From contig JACKBU010000002.1 of assembly GCA_020634395.1 (NCBI GenBank), positions 248,001 to 312,000 of the forward strand: a stretch of DNA of 64,000 nucleotides, written 5' to 3'. Position numbers and translations under genes: made by a program. This DNA is from Ardenticatenaceae bacterium. Lineage in GTDB: Bacteria > Chloroflexota > Anaerolineae > Promineifilales > Promineifilaceae. The notes under the pieces were generated by a model. That model made no database searches, was not told where the DNA came from, and saw only the letters and a program-made list of their open reading frames with translations. Below, in pieces: positions 41,206 to 49,291 of the stretch (its first letter is position 1; the number at the start of each line of letters is the position of its first letter).

Positions 41206-41817
41206 ATGACCCAGGATCCTGTTCCCCAAACGATTGCCACCTACAACCGCATTGCCGAGGATTATGCGGCGCGGTGGCAAAACCGCGCCGTTTTGGCGGC
41301 GGCGGCGGCGCAGTTTGCGGAGTTGGCCGGGCCGCACGGCCGTGTGCTGGACGTGGGCTGCGGCGCCGGGTTCGATACGGCCGTTCTCCGCCAGCACGGG
41401 CTGCGCGCTGCCGGCGTGGACTTGTCCTGGGGCATGATGCAGGCCGGGCGGCAGCGCGGCCTGGCTGTCGACTTTGTGCAGGCCGATATGCGCGCCTTAC
41501 CCTTTGCGGCCGGCCTGGACGGCATTTGGGCCTGCGCCTCGCTGCTGCACGTGCCGCGCGCGCAGGTTCCTGGCGTCCTCCACAGCTTTGCTGCTCTGCT
41601 CAGGCCCGGCGGCGTGTTTTATCTATCCGTCAAAGTGGGTGACGATGAGGCGTGGACGGCCGATAAATACGGTCGTCAGCAGTATCGCTTCTTCACCTAC
41701 TGGCAGCCGGAAACGCTGGACCCGTTGTTAACGGCCGTGGGCTTCCAGATTGTGGCCGGCGACGTGCGCCCCGGCAAAAGAGACGTCTGGCTTTCTCGCC
41801 TGGCCCGGAAAACATGA
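41206..41817 (+). CDS. Class I SAM-dependent methyltransferase
   Basis: 203 aa. The SAM-binding motif I is VLDVGCGAGFDTAVL, and D in VDLSWGMM is the ribose-binding acidic residue. No feature fixes the substrate. It begins 15 bp after the Mrr-like gene stop, which suggests co-transcription. Confidence 0.88.
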   Translation: MTQDPVPQTIATYNRIAEDYAARWQNRAVLAAAAAQFAELAGPHGRVLDVGCGAGFDTAVLRQHGLRAAGVDLSWGMMQAGRQRGLAVDFVQADMRALPFAAGLDGIWACASLLHVPRAQVPGVLHSFAALLRPGGVFYLSVKVGDDEAWTADKYGRQQYRFFTYWQPETLDPLLTAVGFQIVAGDVRPGKRDVWLSRLARKT

Positions 41818-41865
41818 ACAAGCAGCGGCCAACAACGCCCACCTAACCACTCCCAACTATCAACT

Positions 41866-42483
41866 ATGACCACTATCTTACTTCTCATTCGACACGGACG
41901 GACGGCCTACAACGCCGCGAAACGCTGGCAGGGCCACCTGGATGTGCCCCTGGATGACGTGGGACAGGAACAGGCGCAGGCTTTGGCCGCGCGGCTGGCC
42001 GATTGGCCGGGCACGGCCGTTTACAGCAGCGACCTGCTCCGCGCCAGAATGACGGCCGTCCCCCTCGCCGCCGCCTGGAATGTCACCCCCACGTTCCAGG
42101 CCGACTGGCGCGAGCGCCACGTGGGCGTCTTTGAAGGGCGCTCCGCCGAGGAACTCCAGGCGGAATACCCCGACGTCTTTGCCAAAATGCGCCAGGGCAT
42201 CATCGACATACCCGGCGGCGAGCGGCACGATGACCTGCAAAAACGTGTGGCGGCCGCCTATCAGCGCCTGCTGGCGCGCCACCAGGACGAAATGGTGGCG
42301 ATTGTCAGCCACGGCGGCACGCTGAATGCGCTGGTTTCGCACGTGTTGGACATTCCACACCAATACGGCCGTCTCAGCTTCCACGGCAACACCGGCCTCA
42401 CCATCCTGCGCGTCAGCAACGGCATCCCTCGCCTGACCATGCTCAACGATACCCGCCACCTGGGAGACGGCATCCCGACTTAA
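41866..42483 (+). CDS. Histidine phosphatase (phosphoglycerate mutase-like)
   Basis: 205 aa. RHGRTAYNA contains the phospho-accepting His; E in EGRSAEEL and H in SHGGTLN complete the site. Likely a cobalamin-type or general phosphatase of the GpmB/CobC branch. 48 bp after the methyltransferase. Confidence 0.92.
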   Translation: MTTILLLIRHGRTAYNAAKRWQGHLDVPLDDVGQEQAQALAARLADWPGTAVYSSDLLRARMTAVPLAAAWNVTPTFQADWRERHVGVFEGRSAEELQAEYPDVFAKMRQGIIDIPGGERHDDLQKRVAAAYQRLLARHQDEMVAIVSHGGTLNALVSHVLDIPHQYGRLSFHGNTGLTILRVSNGIPRLTMLNDTRHLGDGIPT

Positions 42484-42485
42484 AA

Positions 42486-42540
42486 CGTGATGCGTGATGC
42501 GTAGACCATCACGCATCACGCATCACGCATCACGCATCAA
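42486..42540. repeat. GCGTGATG hairpin, copy 3
   Basis: Left arm CGTGATGCGTGATGCGT (42486-42502), right arm ATCACGCATCACGCATCACGC and further repeats to 42539. Right arm has more units than the left, a sign of slippage. Confidence 0.85.
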
Positions 42541-42556
42541 AAATAAAGGTAACCAC

Positions 42557-43936
42557 ATGAACGACATCAATCAAAAACTCGATCAACAAATCAACGAACG
42601 CCTGGATTACTGGATTGGACAGCTGGGCCGCCTGTGCGGCCAGCCCAGCGTCTCCACGCAGAACTGGGGCATTACCGAATGCGCCGATCTGGTGGCGACG
42701 ATGCTGGAGGAGCAGGGCTACACGGCCGTAATCATGCCCTCCGGCGGCCACCCCGTGGTATATGGCGAAGGCGACGGCCGTACCACCGCCGACGGCGAAG
42801 CCAAAACCCTCCTCTTCTACCTCCACTACGACGTCCAGCCGCCGGAACCCCTGGACCTGTGGGAATCACCGCCGTTTGAGCTGACCCGGCGCGGCGATAA
42901 GTTCTTCGCCCGCGGCGTCAGCGACGACAAAGGGCACGTCATTACCCGGCTGGCGGCGCTGGACGCCGTGCGGCGGGTGCTGGGCGACCTGCCCTGCCGC
43001 GTCAAGTTCGTCATCGAAGGCGAGGAAGAAATCGGCAGCCCCCACATGCCCGCCTTTGTGGTGGACCATCAAGAACAACTGGCCGCCGACGCCTGCATCT
43101 GGGAATTTGGCAGCGTGGATGCCGGCGGCGCGCCCACCCAGGCCCTGGGCATGCGCGGGATTTGTTACGTGGAATTAACGGTGGAAACGGCCGTAATCGA
43201 CGCCCACTCCGGCCTGGGCGGCTCTATCTTCCCCAACGCCGCCTGGCGGCTGGTCTGGGCGCTCAACACCCTCAAAGACCAGAACGAGCGCATCCTCATC
43301 CCCGGCTTCTACGACAACGTGGTCGGGCCGTCGGCGCGCGATTTGGAACTGCTGGACAAGCTCCCCGACCATTCCGCCAAAATGCAGGAAATGTACGGGC
43401 TGTCTGGTTTTGTGAGGGGCGTAACCGGCGGATTGGCCCTGCAGCGGCAGGCCGTGTTTGAGCCCACGTGCACCATCTGCGGCATCACCACCGGCTACCA
43501 GGGACCGGGCCTCAAGACCGTGCTGCCCGCCAAAGCCAGCGCCAAAGTCGACTTCCGCCTGGTGCCCGACCAATCGCCAGAGGAAATTGTGAGCAAGCTG
43601 CGCGCCCATCTGGATGCGCAAGGCTTTAGCGACGTGCAGGTCACTTACCACGGCGGCGGTCGCCCGGCCAAAGTCGATCCCGACGACCCGTTTGTGCAGA
43701 TTGCCAACGAAACGGCCGTGCAAGTTTACGGCCGTGAACCGGTCATCGAGCCCATCATCGGCGGCAGCGGGCCCAACTACCCCTTCATCCACGTGCTGGG
43801 CCTGCCCGTAGTCTCGGCCGGCATCGGCTACCCCGGCGGCCAGGTCCACGCGCCCAACGAAAACATCCGCCTGGAAGATTTCATCAACGGCATTCGCCAC
43901 ACCGCCTACATCATCGCCCGCTTCGCCGACGGCTGA
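42557..43936 (+). CDS. M20-family metallopeptidase (dipeptidase/carboxypeptidase type)
   Basis: 459 aa. Two-zinc site residues: H in YLHYDVQPP, D in GVSDDKGH, EE in EGEEEIGSP, D/E further on, and the C-terminal H in VHAPNENI. The bridging dimerisation domain lies at about 190-320. Similar to di- and tripeptidases and to Xaa-His-type dipeptidases. AAAGGT precedes the start; the preceding gap is the third GTGATGC hairpin. Confidence 0.93.
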   Translation: MNDINQKLDQQINERLDYWIGQLGRLCGQPSVSTQNWGITECADLVATMLEEQGYTAVIMPSGGHPVVYGEGDGRTTADGEAKTLLFYLHYDVQPPEPLDLWESPPFELTRRGDKFFARGVSDDKGHVITRLAALDAVRRVLGDLPCRVKFVIEGEEEIGSPHMPAFVVDHQEQLAADACIWEFGSVDAGGAPTQALGMRGICYVELTVETAVIDAHSGLGGSIFPNAAWRLVWALNTLKDQNERILIPGFYDNVVGPSARDLELLDKLPDHSAKMQEMYGLSGFVRGVTGGLALQRQAVFEPTCTICGITTGYQGPGLKTVLPAKASAKVDFRLVPDQSPEEIVSKLRAHLDAQGFSDVQVTYHGGGRPAKVDPDDPFVQIANETAVQVYGREPVIEPIIGGSGPNYPFIHVLGLPVVSAGIGYPGGQVHAPNENIRLEDFINGIRHTAYIIARFADG

Positions 43937-43952
43937 TCAGGCGCTTTTCCCA

Positions 43953-43984
43953 CCGTAGGGGCGGCGCGCCAGCCGCCTCTACGG
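43953..43984. terminator. Hairpin between convergent genes
   Basis: CCGTAGGGGCGGC (43953-43965) pairs with GCCGCCTCTACGG (43972-43984), a 13-bp stem with a G-T mismatch. It overlaps the stop of the minus-strand gene. No strong T-run on either side. Confidence 0.6.
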
Positions 43985-44605
43985 CGTCTCCTCCTCCAGA
44001 GCAATCTTCGTCACCACCCGAAAATCAGACAGCCAGCGGGCCAGGGCATCCACCTGGGCATCGCGAACCCTGGTAGCCTCCCGCGCCTCCCCTTTGGCCA
44101 GATCCTGCGCCCGATTGGCCTGCTGCACGGCCGTTATCAGCCCCTTTTCCGCCTCCACAACCGCCGCGTCATACCCAAACACGGCCATCTGCGCCAATCG
44201 TTCCGGCCGGGCCAGCAGCCCCTCATAAAAGAAAGAACACTGCTCCAGCCACCCGGCCAGGCTCTGCCGGCGACGGCCCTTCAGGTCCAGCGCCACCGTC
44301 GCCCCCACATCCTCCCGAAAAACAATACGCGCCAGCGTCAGCGAACGCTTATACGCCTTCTCGGCCCTGGCCCGCGCCGCCTTATAATCGGCCGTCGCCC
44401 CCATCTGCGCCCCATAGGCCCGCATCTGCGCCTGCGTCAACGCCTCCGCCCGCTCATACTCCGCCCGCGCGGCCGTCAGCGCCGCCGCATCATAGCCATA
44501 AGCCGCCAGCCGCGCTTGCCGTTCCGGGTCCGTCAGCACCAGATCAATCGCCACCTGCACCTCAAACAAAAACTCCGCCAAACTCTTCGCCAGTTTCGTC
44601 GCCAT
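43979..44605 (-). CDS. Hypothetical alanine-rich helical protein
   Basis: I do not recognise it. 208 aa, nearly all alpha-helical, coiled-coil-like, with two related halves: LTDPERQARLAAYGYDAAAL and LARPERLAQMAVFGYDAAVV, so it probably arose by duplication. No signal peptide or membrane helix. An excellent GGAGGTGAAGG ribosome site confirms the start. Its upstream region is the first 21-bp repeat array. Confidence 0.75.
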   Translation of the reverse strand: MATKLAKSLAEFLFEVQVAIDLVLTDPERQARLAAYGYDAAALTAARAEYERAEALTQAQMRAYGAQMGATADYKAARARAEKAYKRSLTLARIVFREDVGATVALDLKGRRRQSLAGWLEQCSFFYEGLLARPERLAQMAVFGYDAAVVEAEKGLITAVQQANRAQDLAKGEAREATRVRDAQVDALARWLSDFRVVTKIALEEETP

Positions 44606-44634
44606 AATCCTTCACCTCCGCCCAAGATTCCCTT

Positions 44635-44912
44635 CATCCCCGGTATTCTATGATTCCTTAATGGTATTTTATTCATCCTTAATAGTATTCCATCTTTCCT
44701 TCAAAGTATACAGCCCTTCCTTAAAGCAATTATATTCTTCCTTAATGGAGTTATACAATCCCTTAAAGATATTACTCTCTCCCTTAATGATATGATTTAT
44801 TTCCTTTATGTACTTCTCTCACCCCTTAATGATGTTATATAACTCCTTAATGGCGTTATATGCTTCCTTAATGGTATGCAGTATTTCCTTAACGGTATTC
44901 TATGGTTCCTTA
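44635..44912. repeat. 21-bp tandem array 1
   Basis: Twelve exact-length 21-bp units from 44656 to 44907, plus a degenerate unit before and a partial one after. Consensus by eye CCTTAATGG.ATT.TAT.CTT; the CCTTAA part is best kept (spelled CCTTAA or close at 44656, 44677, 44698 and so on). Units differ from each other at many sites, so the array is old, yet the period is constant. 21 bp is two helical turns. It lies upstream of the helical-protein gene. Confidence 0.95.
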
Positions 44913-44929
44913 GCGGGGGTGGGGGAAAA

Positions 44930-44965
44930 GAAAACCTCCCGGAGGCTTTAAGCCTGCGGGAGGTG
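44930..44965 (-). terminator. Terminator of the phosphomutase gene
   Basis: ACCTCCCG-AGGCTT stem and GCCT-GCGGGAGGT partner, followed on the minus strand by TTTTCTTTTCC. Confidence 0.75.
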
Positions 44966-44993
44966 GGGTGGCGGGAGGGAAGGGGGGAAGAAG

Positions 44994-46421
44994 TTATGCT
45001 TTCTGGGCCATTTCTTCGCCGAAGCCCAGCAGGGCTTTGACGCGATCATCGTTGGGCGCTTCGGCGTAGACGCGCAGGACGGGTTCGGTGCCAGACGGCC
45101 GTATCAGCAGCCAGCTCCCATCATCCAGGTAATACTTCACGCCGTCGACGGTCTGCACTTCTTCGACATTTACCCCGGCGATGGCGGGCGGGGCGGCGTT
45201 GACGAGGAAGTTGACCATGTCGGATTTGTTTAACGGCCGTTTCAGCTTCATATCGGTGCGGGCATACTGCGCCGGGCCATATTTCTCCAGCAGCTCTTCG
45301 ATCAGGACGTGCAGCGGGGCCTGCGCGTCGGCCATCACCTCCAGCAGCAGCAGCCCCATCAACACCCCGTCGCCCTCCGGGATGTGGCCCTTAACGCTGA
45401 TGCCGCCCGATTCTTCCCCGCCCATGAGCACGCCGTTGGCCACCATCAAATCGGCGATGTGGTTAAAGCCGACCGGCGTTTCCACCAGCGGCAGGCCGTG
45501 GTCGGCGGCGATGCGGTCCACCATGCGCGTGGTGGAAACGGTGCGCACCACCGTGCCCGTCCAGCCGCGCTTCTCGATGAGGTAACGCAGCACCAGCGCA
45601 AAAATGCGGTGCGGGTCCACAAAATCGCCCCGCGCATCCACTGCGCCAATGCGGTCGGCGTCGCCGTCCGTGGCCAGCCCCACGTCCCAATGCCCCGCCT
45701 GAATGGTCGACATCAGAAACCCCAGATGTTTGGCGATGGGCTCCGGGTGGATGCCGCCGAAGCCGGGATTCATCTCGTGGCGAATGTTGTGCACCCGCGT
45801 ACGGCCGCGGGCCAGCACCTCGCCAATCGCCCCGCGCCCGGAGCCGTACATGCCATCCGCCACCACCCGCAGCTCGCCGCCGGAAATCACGTCCAGGTCG
45901 ATGAGCGTGCTCAGGTGCTCGTAATAGGCCCAGGCCGGGTCAAATTTGTTGACCAGACCCTGTTTCACCGCATCTTCCAGGTCCATAAGGTTGGGGCCGT
46001 GCACAGTTTCCAGGTTGCGGTCCAGCAAGCTTTCCACGCGCTTGTTTTGCGCCGGGGTGGCGCTGCCGCCATAACTGGCCTTGAGCTTGACGCCGTTATA
46101 ACGCGGCGCATTGTGGCTGGCGGTGATCATTACCCCGGCCGTGGCTTTTTTGTGGACCACCGCATAGCTGATGGTGGGTGTGGGCGTGTCGGCGCGGGCC
46201 AGCCAGGTGGTGATCTGGTTGGCGGCCATCACGCGGGCCACCTCCGCGGCGTAGCGGTCGGACAGAAAGCGGGTATCAAAGCCGATGATGACGCTGGGGT
46301 CGGCCGCATTTTGCTCGCGGACGTAATCGGCGATAGCCTGGGCGACCAGGCGCAGGTTGCCAAAGGTAAAGGTTTCGCTGATGACGGCGCGCCAGCCGTC
46401 GGTGCCGAATTTAATGGTCAT
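44994..46421 (-). CDS. Phosphoglucomutase/phosphomannomutase
   Basis: 475 aa alpha-D-phosphohexomutase. Active-site Ser in ITASHNAPRYNGVK, metal-binding loop DGDADR, sugar-binding GGEESGG, and phosphate-binding RPSGTEP. All four catalytic parts are present, so active. Interconverts glucose- or mannose-1- and 6-phosphates. AGAGGAG before the start. Not in an obvious operon. Confidence 0.94.
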   Translation of the reverse strand: MTIKFGTDGWRAVISETFTFGNLRLVAQAIADYVREQNAADPSVIIGFDTRFLSDRYAAEVARVMAANQITTWLARADTPTPTISYAVVHKKATAGVMITASHNAPRYNGVKLKASYGGSATPAQNKRVESLLDRNLETVHGPNLMDLEDAVKQGLVNKFDPAWAYYEHLSTLIDLDVISGGELRVVADGMYGSGRGAIGEVLARGRTRVHNIRHEMNPGFGGIHPEPIAKHLGFLMSTIQAGHWDVGLATDGDADRIGAVDARGDFVDPHRIFALVLRYLIEKRGWTGTVVRTVSTTRMVDRIAADHGLPLVETPVGFNHIADLMVANGVLMGGEESGGISVKGHIPEGDGVLMGLLLLEVMADAQAPLHVLIEELLEKYGPAQYARTDMKLKRPLNKSDMVNFLVNAAPPAIAGVNVEEVQTVDGVKYYLDDGSWLLIRPSGTEPVLRVYAEAPNDDRVKALLGFGEEMAQKA

Positions 46422-46539
46422 GGGTGGATGCTCCTCTTTCGTTGATGGGCCGAAGCCCTTATGAATTTTGCTTGCTTCCGCTAATTATAGGCACGCAAGT
46501 TCTGAGATACCTTACGACTGAGTGCCAACCGACCCAAAG

Positions 46540-47253
46540 TCAGGGGCGAACGGCCGTGATCAGAAAAAACGGCAAGTGGGCGATTTGTGCCCAGGCGTCG
46601 GTCAGCCTGTGGGCGGCTTCTTCGGCGCGGGCCAGCGCCGACTGCTCGTCGGGGGTGAGGGGCAGCGTACGGAGGAAGTCGAAGCGGGTGGGCGACGGCC
46701 GTTCCACACTCTCCAGCAAATCCACGCGCACGTCAAAACCCTGCGCCGCCAGGATGCCCGGCAGCTTGCGCCCGATTTCCGGTTCCGCGCCGGCGCGCGC
46801 CAGCGCCGCCAGCCACAGGTCGCGGGTGGCAGCCTGCGGCGGCTGCTCGATCAGGCCCGCGTAGTCCGGCTCCAGAGCAATGAGGACGCCGCCCGGTTGG
46901 AGGATGCGGTGGATTTCGGTGACGGCCGTTTGTATTTCTCTTACCCACAACAGCACGCATTGGCAAAAGACCAGATCAAAGGTTTCGTTTTGGAAGGGCA
47001 GATGGCGGGCATCGCCGTTGACGTTGAGGGCGGGGGTTTGGGAAACGGCCGTGAACGCCCGGTCAAGCGCCACCACCACACCCCCGCCGCGCCGCGCCAA
47101 CTCGCCCGTCGCCGCACCGTAACCTGCCCCCAGGTCCAAAATCCGCCGCCGCCGCGCCACGCCCACACGCCGCAGCAGCCGCCCCCGCGCCGGGGCCAGC
47201 CAGGCGGCCTGCGCTTCCAGTAAGTTTTTATCAGGTAAGGCTGAGGTGTTCAC
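46540..47253 (-). CDS. Class I SAM-dependent methyltransferase
   Basis: 237 aa. Motif I ILDLGAGYGAATGEL, acidic VVALDRAF, and VFCQCVLLWVREI motif IV-like region. GTG start with no ribosome site; 46 bp after the Cys-tailed protein stop, from which it is separated by a hairpin. It may belong to the radical-SAM operon, but that is uncertain. Confidence 0.82.
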   Translation of the reverse strand: MNTSALPDKNLLEAQAAWLAPARGRLLRRVGVARRRRILDLGAGYGAATGELARRGGGVVVALDRAFTAVSQTPALNVNGDARHLPFQNETFDLVFCQCVLLWVREIQTAVTEIHRILQPGGVLIALEPDYAGLIEQPPQAATRDLWLAALARAGAEPEIGRKLPGILAAQGFDVRVDLLESVERPSPTRFDFLRTLPLTPDEQSALARAEEAAHRLTDAWAQIAHLPFFLITAVRP

Positions 47254-47295
47254 AAGAGACTGGAGACTGGAGACTTTTTAGTCTCCAGTCTCAAT
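47254..47295 (-). repeat. GAGACTG-type hairpin after the Cys-tail gene
   Basis: GAGACTGGAGACTGGAGAC next to GTCTCCAGTCTC: arms of 7-bp units and a T-run TTTTTA in the loop, followed by AATTTTATT. On the minus strand it could end the transcript of the Cys-tailed protein gene. Confidence 0.7.
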
Positions 47296-47299
47296 TTTA

Positions 47300-49291
47300 T
47301 TACCGTCCGCCGCCGGCGCAGGCGCAGGCACAGGCGCAGCCGGCGCAGGCGCAGGCGCAGCCGCCGCCAGAGGATCCGCCGCCATGACTGCCGGACGAAG
47401 AGGAAAGCGCCTTGAAAATGTCGCCCGTCACTTTGTCCGCGCCGCCCAGGTTAACCAGGCCGCCGGACCCGCTGAGGGTGGCGGGTGAGATGGAAGTTGC
47501 CAGCTTGCCGGCCGTGTTTTCCGTCCAGCCAGCGAAGGAAGCGGCTACGTCGCCAAAGCTGGTTTTGCCGCCGTAAGAGGGGCCGGACGATTTGCCGCCG
47601 CCAGAGGGAACAGCCGAACCGCCGCCGCCGATATACGGCCGTACCCAGATCGGCTGGTAGCTGTATCCGCCGCGCCGGAATACCGGGCCGTAATTGTCGT
47701 CCATCAGAATCCAGGGCCAGGTGCGATCCAGGAACTTCTCCAGTTCCGGCACGTCGCCCATACGTTTGGCCTCTTCCATCGCCCGGCTGATGATCTTCTT
47801 GTAGTAGTCCTGCGTATCGGACAGGTCAAAGCCTTTCATTTTATCGACGACGCTCTGGATCAGCTCCTTCATGGCCGGGCCGAAATCTTGTTTGTGCACC
47901 GGTTTGGCCGCATTGTCTTGCAGCACGTCCAGCATGTCGTGCTCATAATCGCGCAGGACGACGCCGAATTTTTGCGCCACTTCCCGCCGATCATGCCGCC
48001 GCTTGGAGGCTGTGTCGCCCTTGACGATGTAGTCCTTTTCCACGGCTACGGTGAGCGGGGAATCATCAACCAGGCGCACCGCTTTTTTGTCCAACAGACC
48101 AAACATGATCAGCAGCAGAATTTTGTTGAGCGGCATTTCTAGCAAAACGGCCGCTTCCGGGGCTGTCAGGCCGCGCTTAATGCCGCCGCCTTCCACCTGC
48201 GCGATGGCCGGCAGGTAGGTGTCTTTGTTTTTGCCGCGTTTTTTCTCCACGTAAATCAAGAAGGCCAGGGCCGGAATCCAGGCAAACAGCGAGACCAGCG
48301 GACTCATGAACAGCAGGTAGATCAGGCCGCAGGCCAGCAAGGCAAACACCGAAATACCCGTGCCGCCGGAGAAGCGGAAGAAGGCCACCGCGACCAAAAT
48401 AAAAGTGATGAGACCCAGCGTAAAGGAAACGGCCGGGTTGTCTTGCAGCCATTTCAGGGTGATATCCAGCAGGCTTTGCTGGACTACGCGGGTCATGCCG
48501 CGCTGCGGGAAAGAGACGCCTACTTCGTTGGGGGCGGTGGCCGTGCCTTCCGGCCAGCGCCAGCCGACAACAGTGTGCTCTTCGTAAATTACCTTGTCGG
48601 TGAAAGGCACGTCCTGGTAAAGCACCTCATCCGGCTGCACTTCGGGCAGCATGTGGATCAGAATCCAGACGTCGCTGTTGCCGCGCACCAGGTCGCTGTC
48701 GAACCAGGTGGGCGTGATTTGCAGCGAGGCGTAGCCATCCTGAGTGGTGTCTTCGTAAACCATGTCGGGCATGGTGAATTCGACGTGGAGCGTGCCGCTT
48801 TGCCCGCTGGGAATGGTGGCCCCGTCCAGGTGGACTTCGACGCCGGTGTCGATGTAGGTGGAGGTGCGGATGTCGGTGAGGGAACGGCCGTTAATCGAAG
48901 CCGAGAAATTGCTTAAATTATAGTTGTTATTCGGCGTGCCGATATCTACCACGTCGATGGCGCTGCCATAGTTCTCGAAGGTGATGTCGTAGACAATGTG
49001 GATGGAGGCGTCGGGCTGCACAAAAACCTGCATTTTCAGTTCCGGCACAGCGAAGCTGTAGTTTTGGGCCAGCGCGCCGGAGGCGGGAAGCAGCAGCAGC
49101 AAAGCCAGCAGCAGCAGCAAGACGCCCGCTCGCCGGTTAACGACTGAATACCAGGGAGACTGGCTGGCAGCCTGAGGCTGAGGTTTGGAAGTGGAGGTTG
49201 GGGAAACGGCCGTTTTTCGTTCCGCTCCTCGCTTGCCCTGCTCCTCGTTCCGCAGTTCACGTTGGTTATGGTTCATAGTTCGCTTTTTCAC
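47300..49291 (-). CDS. DUF2207-like membrane protein with Cys-Ala-rich C-terminal tail
   Basis: 663 aa. After a basic N-terminal stretch (about 1-50) come one membrane helix (about 52-72), an outside DUF2207-type beta domain (about 80-265), two to three helices (about 290-345), a cytoplasmic region, and a Gly/Ser-rich segment ending in CACACAG followed by CACACACAG and GGGR: seven Cys alternating with Ala, made of TGC/TGT-GCC codons. GTG start with AAGGAG; it overlaps the previous gene stop. It is last in an operon with two radical-SAM-type proteins, so the tail is the probable substrate. The DUF2207 assignment is by sequence pattern. Confidence 0.82.
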   Translation of the reverse strand: MKKRTMNHNQRELRNEEQGKRGAERKTAVSPTSTSKPQPQAASQSPWYSVVNRRAGVLLLLLALLLLLPASGALAQNYSFAVPELKMQVFVQPDASIHIVYDITFENYGSAIDVVDIGTPNNNYNLSNFSASINGRSLTDIRTSTYIDTGVEVHLDGATIPSGQSGTLHVEFTMPDMVYEDTTQDGYASLQITPTWFDSDLVRGNSDVWILIHMLPEVQPDEVLYQDVPFTDKVIYEEHTVVGWRWPEGTATAPNEVGVSFPQRGMTRVVQQSLLDITLKWLQDNPAVSFTLGLITFILVAVAFFRFSGGTGISVFALLACGLIYLLFMSPLVSLFAWIPALAFLIYVEKKRGKNKDTYLPAIAQVEGGGIKRGLTAPEAAVLLEMPLNKILLLIMFGLLDKKAVRLVDDSPLTVAVEKDYIVKGDTASKRRHDRREVAQKFGVVLRDYEHDMLDVLQDNAAKPVHKQDFGPAMKELIQSVVDKMKGFDLSDTQDYYKKIISRAMEEAKRMGDVPELEKFLDRTWPWILMDDNYGPVFRRGGYSYQPIWVRPYIGGGGSAVPSGGGKSSGPSYGGKTSFGDVAASFAGWTENTAGKLATSISPATLSGSGGLVNLGGADKVTGDIFKALSSSSGSHGGGSSGGGCACACAGCACACACAGGGR

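Larger units (their letters stand above)
44606..44993. other. Gene-free stretch containing 21-bp array 1
   Basis: 388 bp, AT-rich in its middle. It holds the 21-bp array (44635-44912) and the terminator of the phosphomutase gene at about 44930-44965. Confidence 0.8.

Noticed and set aside
44635..44912. CRISPR array
   Set aside because: Units are contiguous without spacers and too diverged; no cas gene in the window.
45309..46445. Plus-strand frame antisense to phosphomutase
   Set aside because: Opposite strand of a certain gene; codon pattern is a mirror of it.
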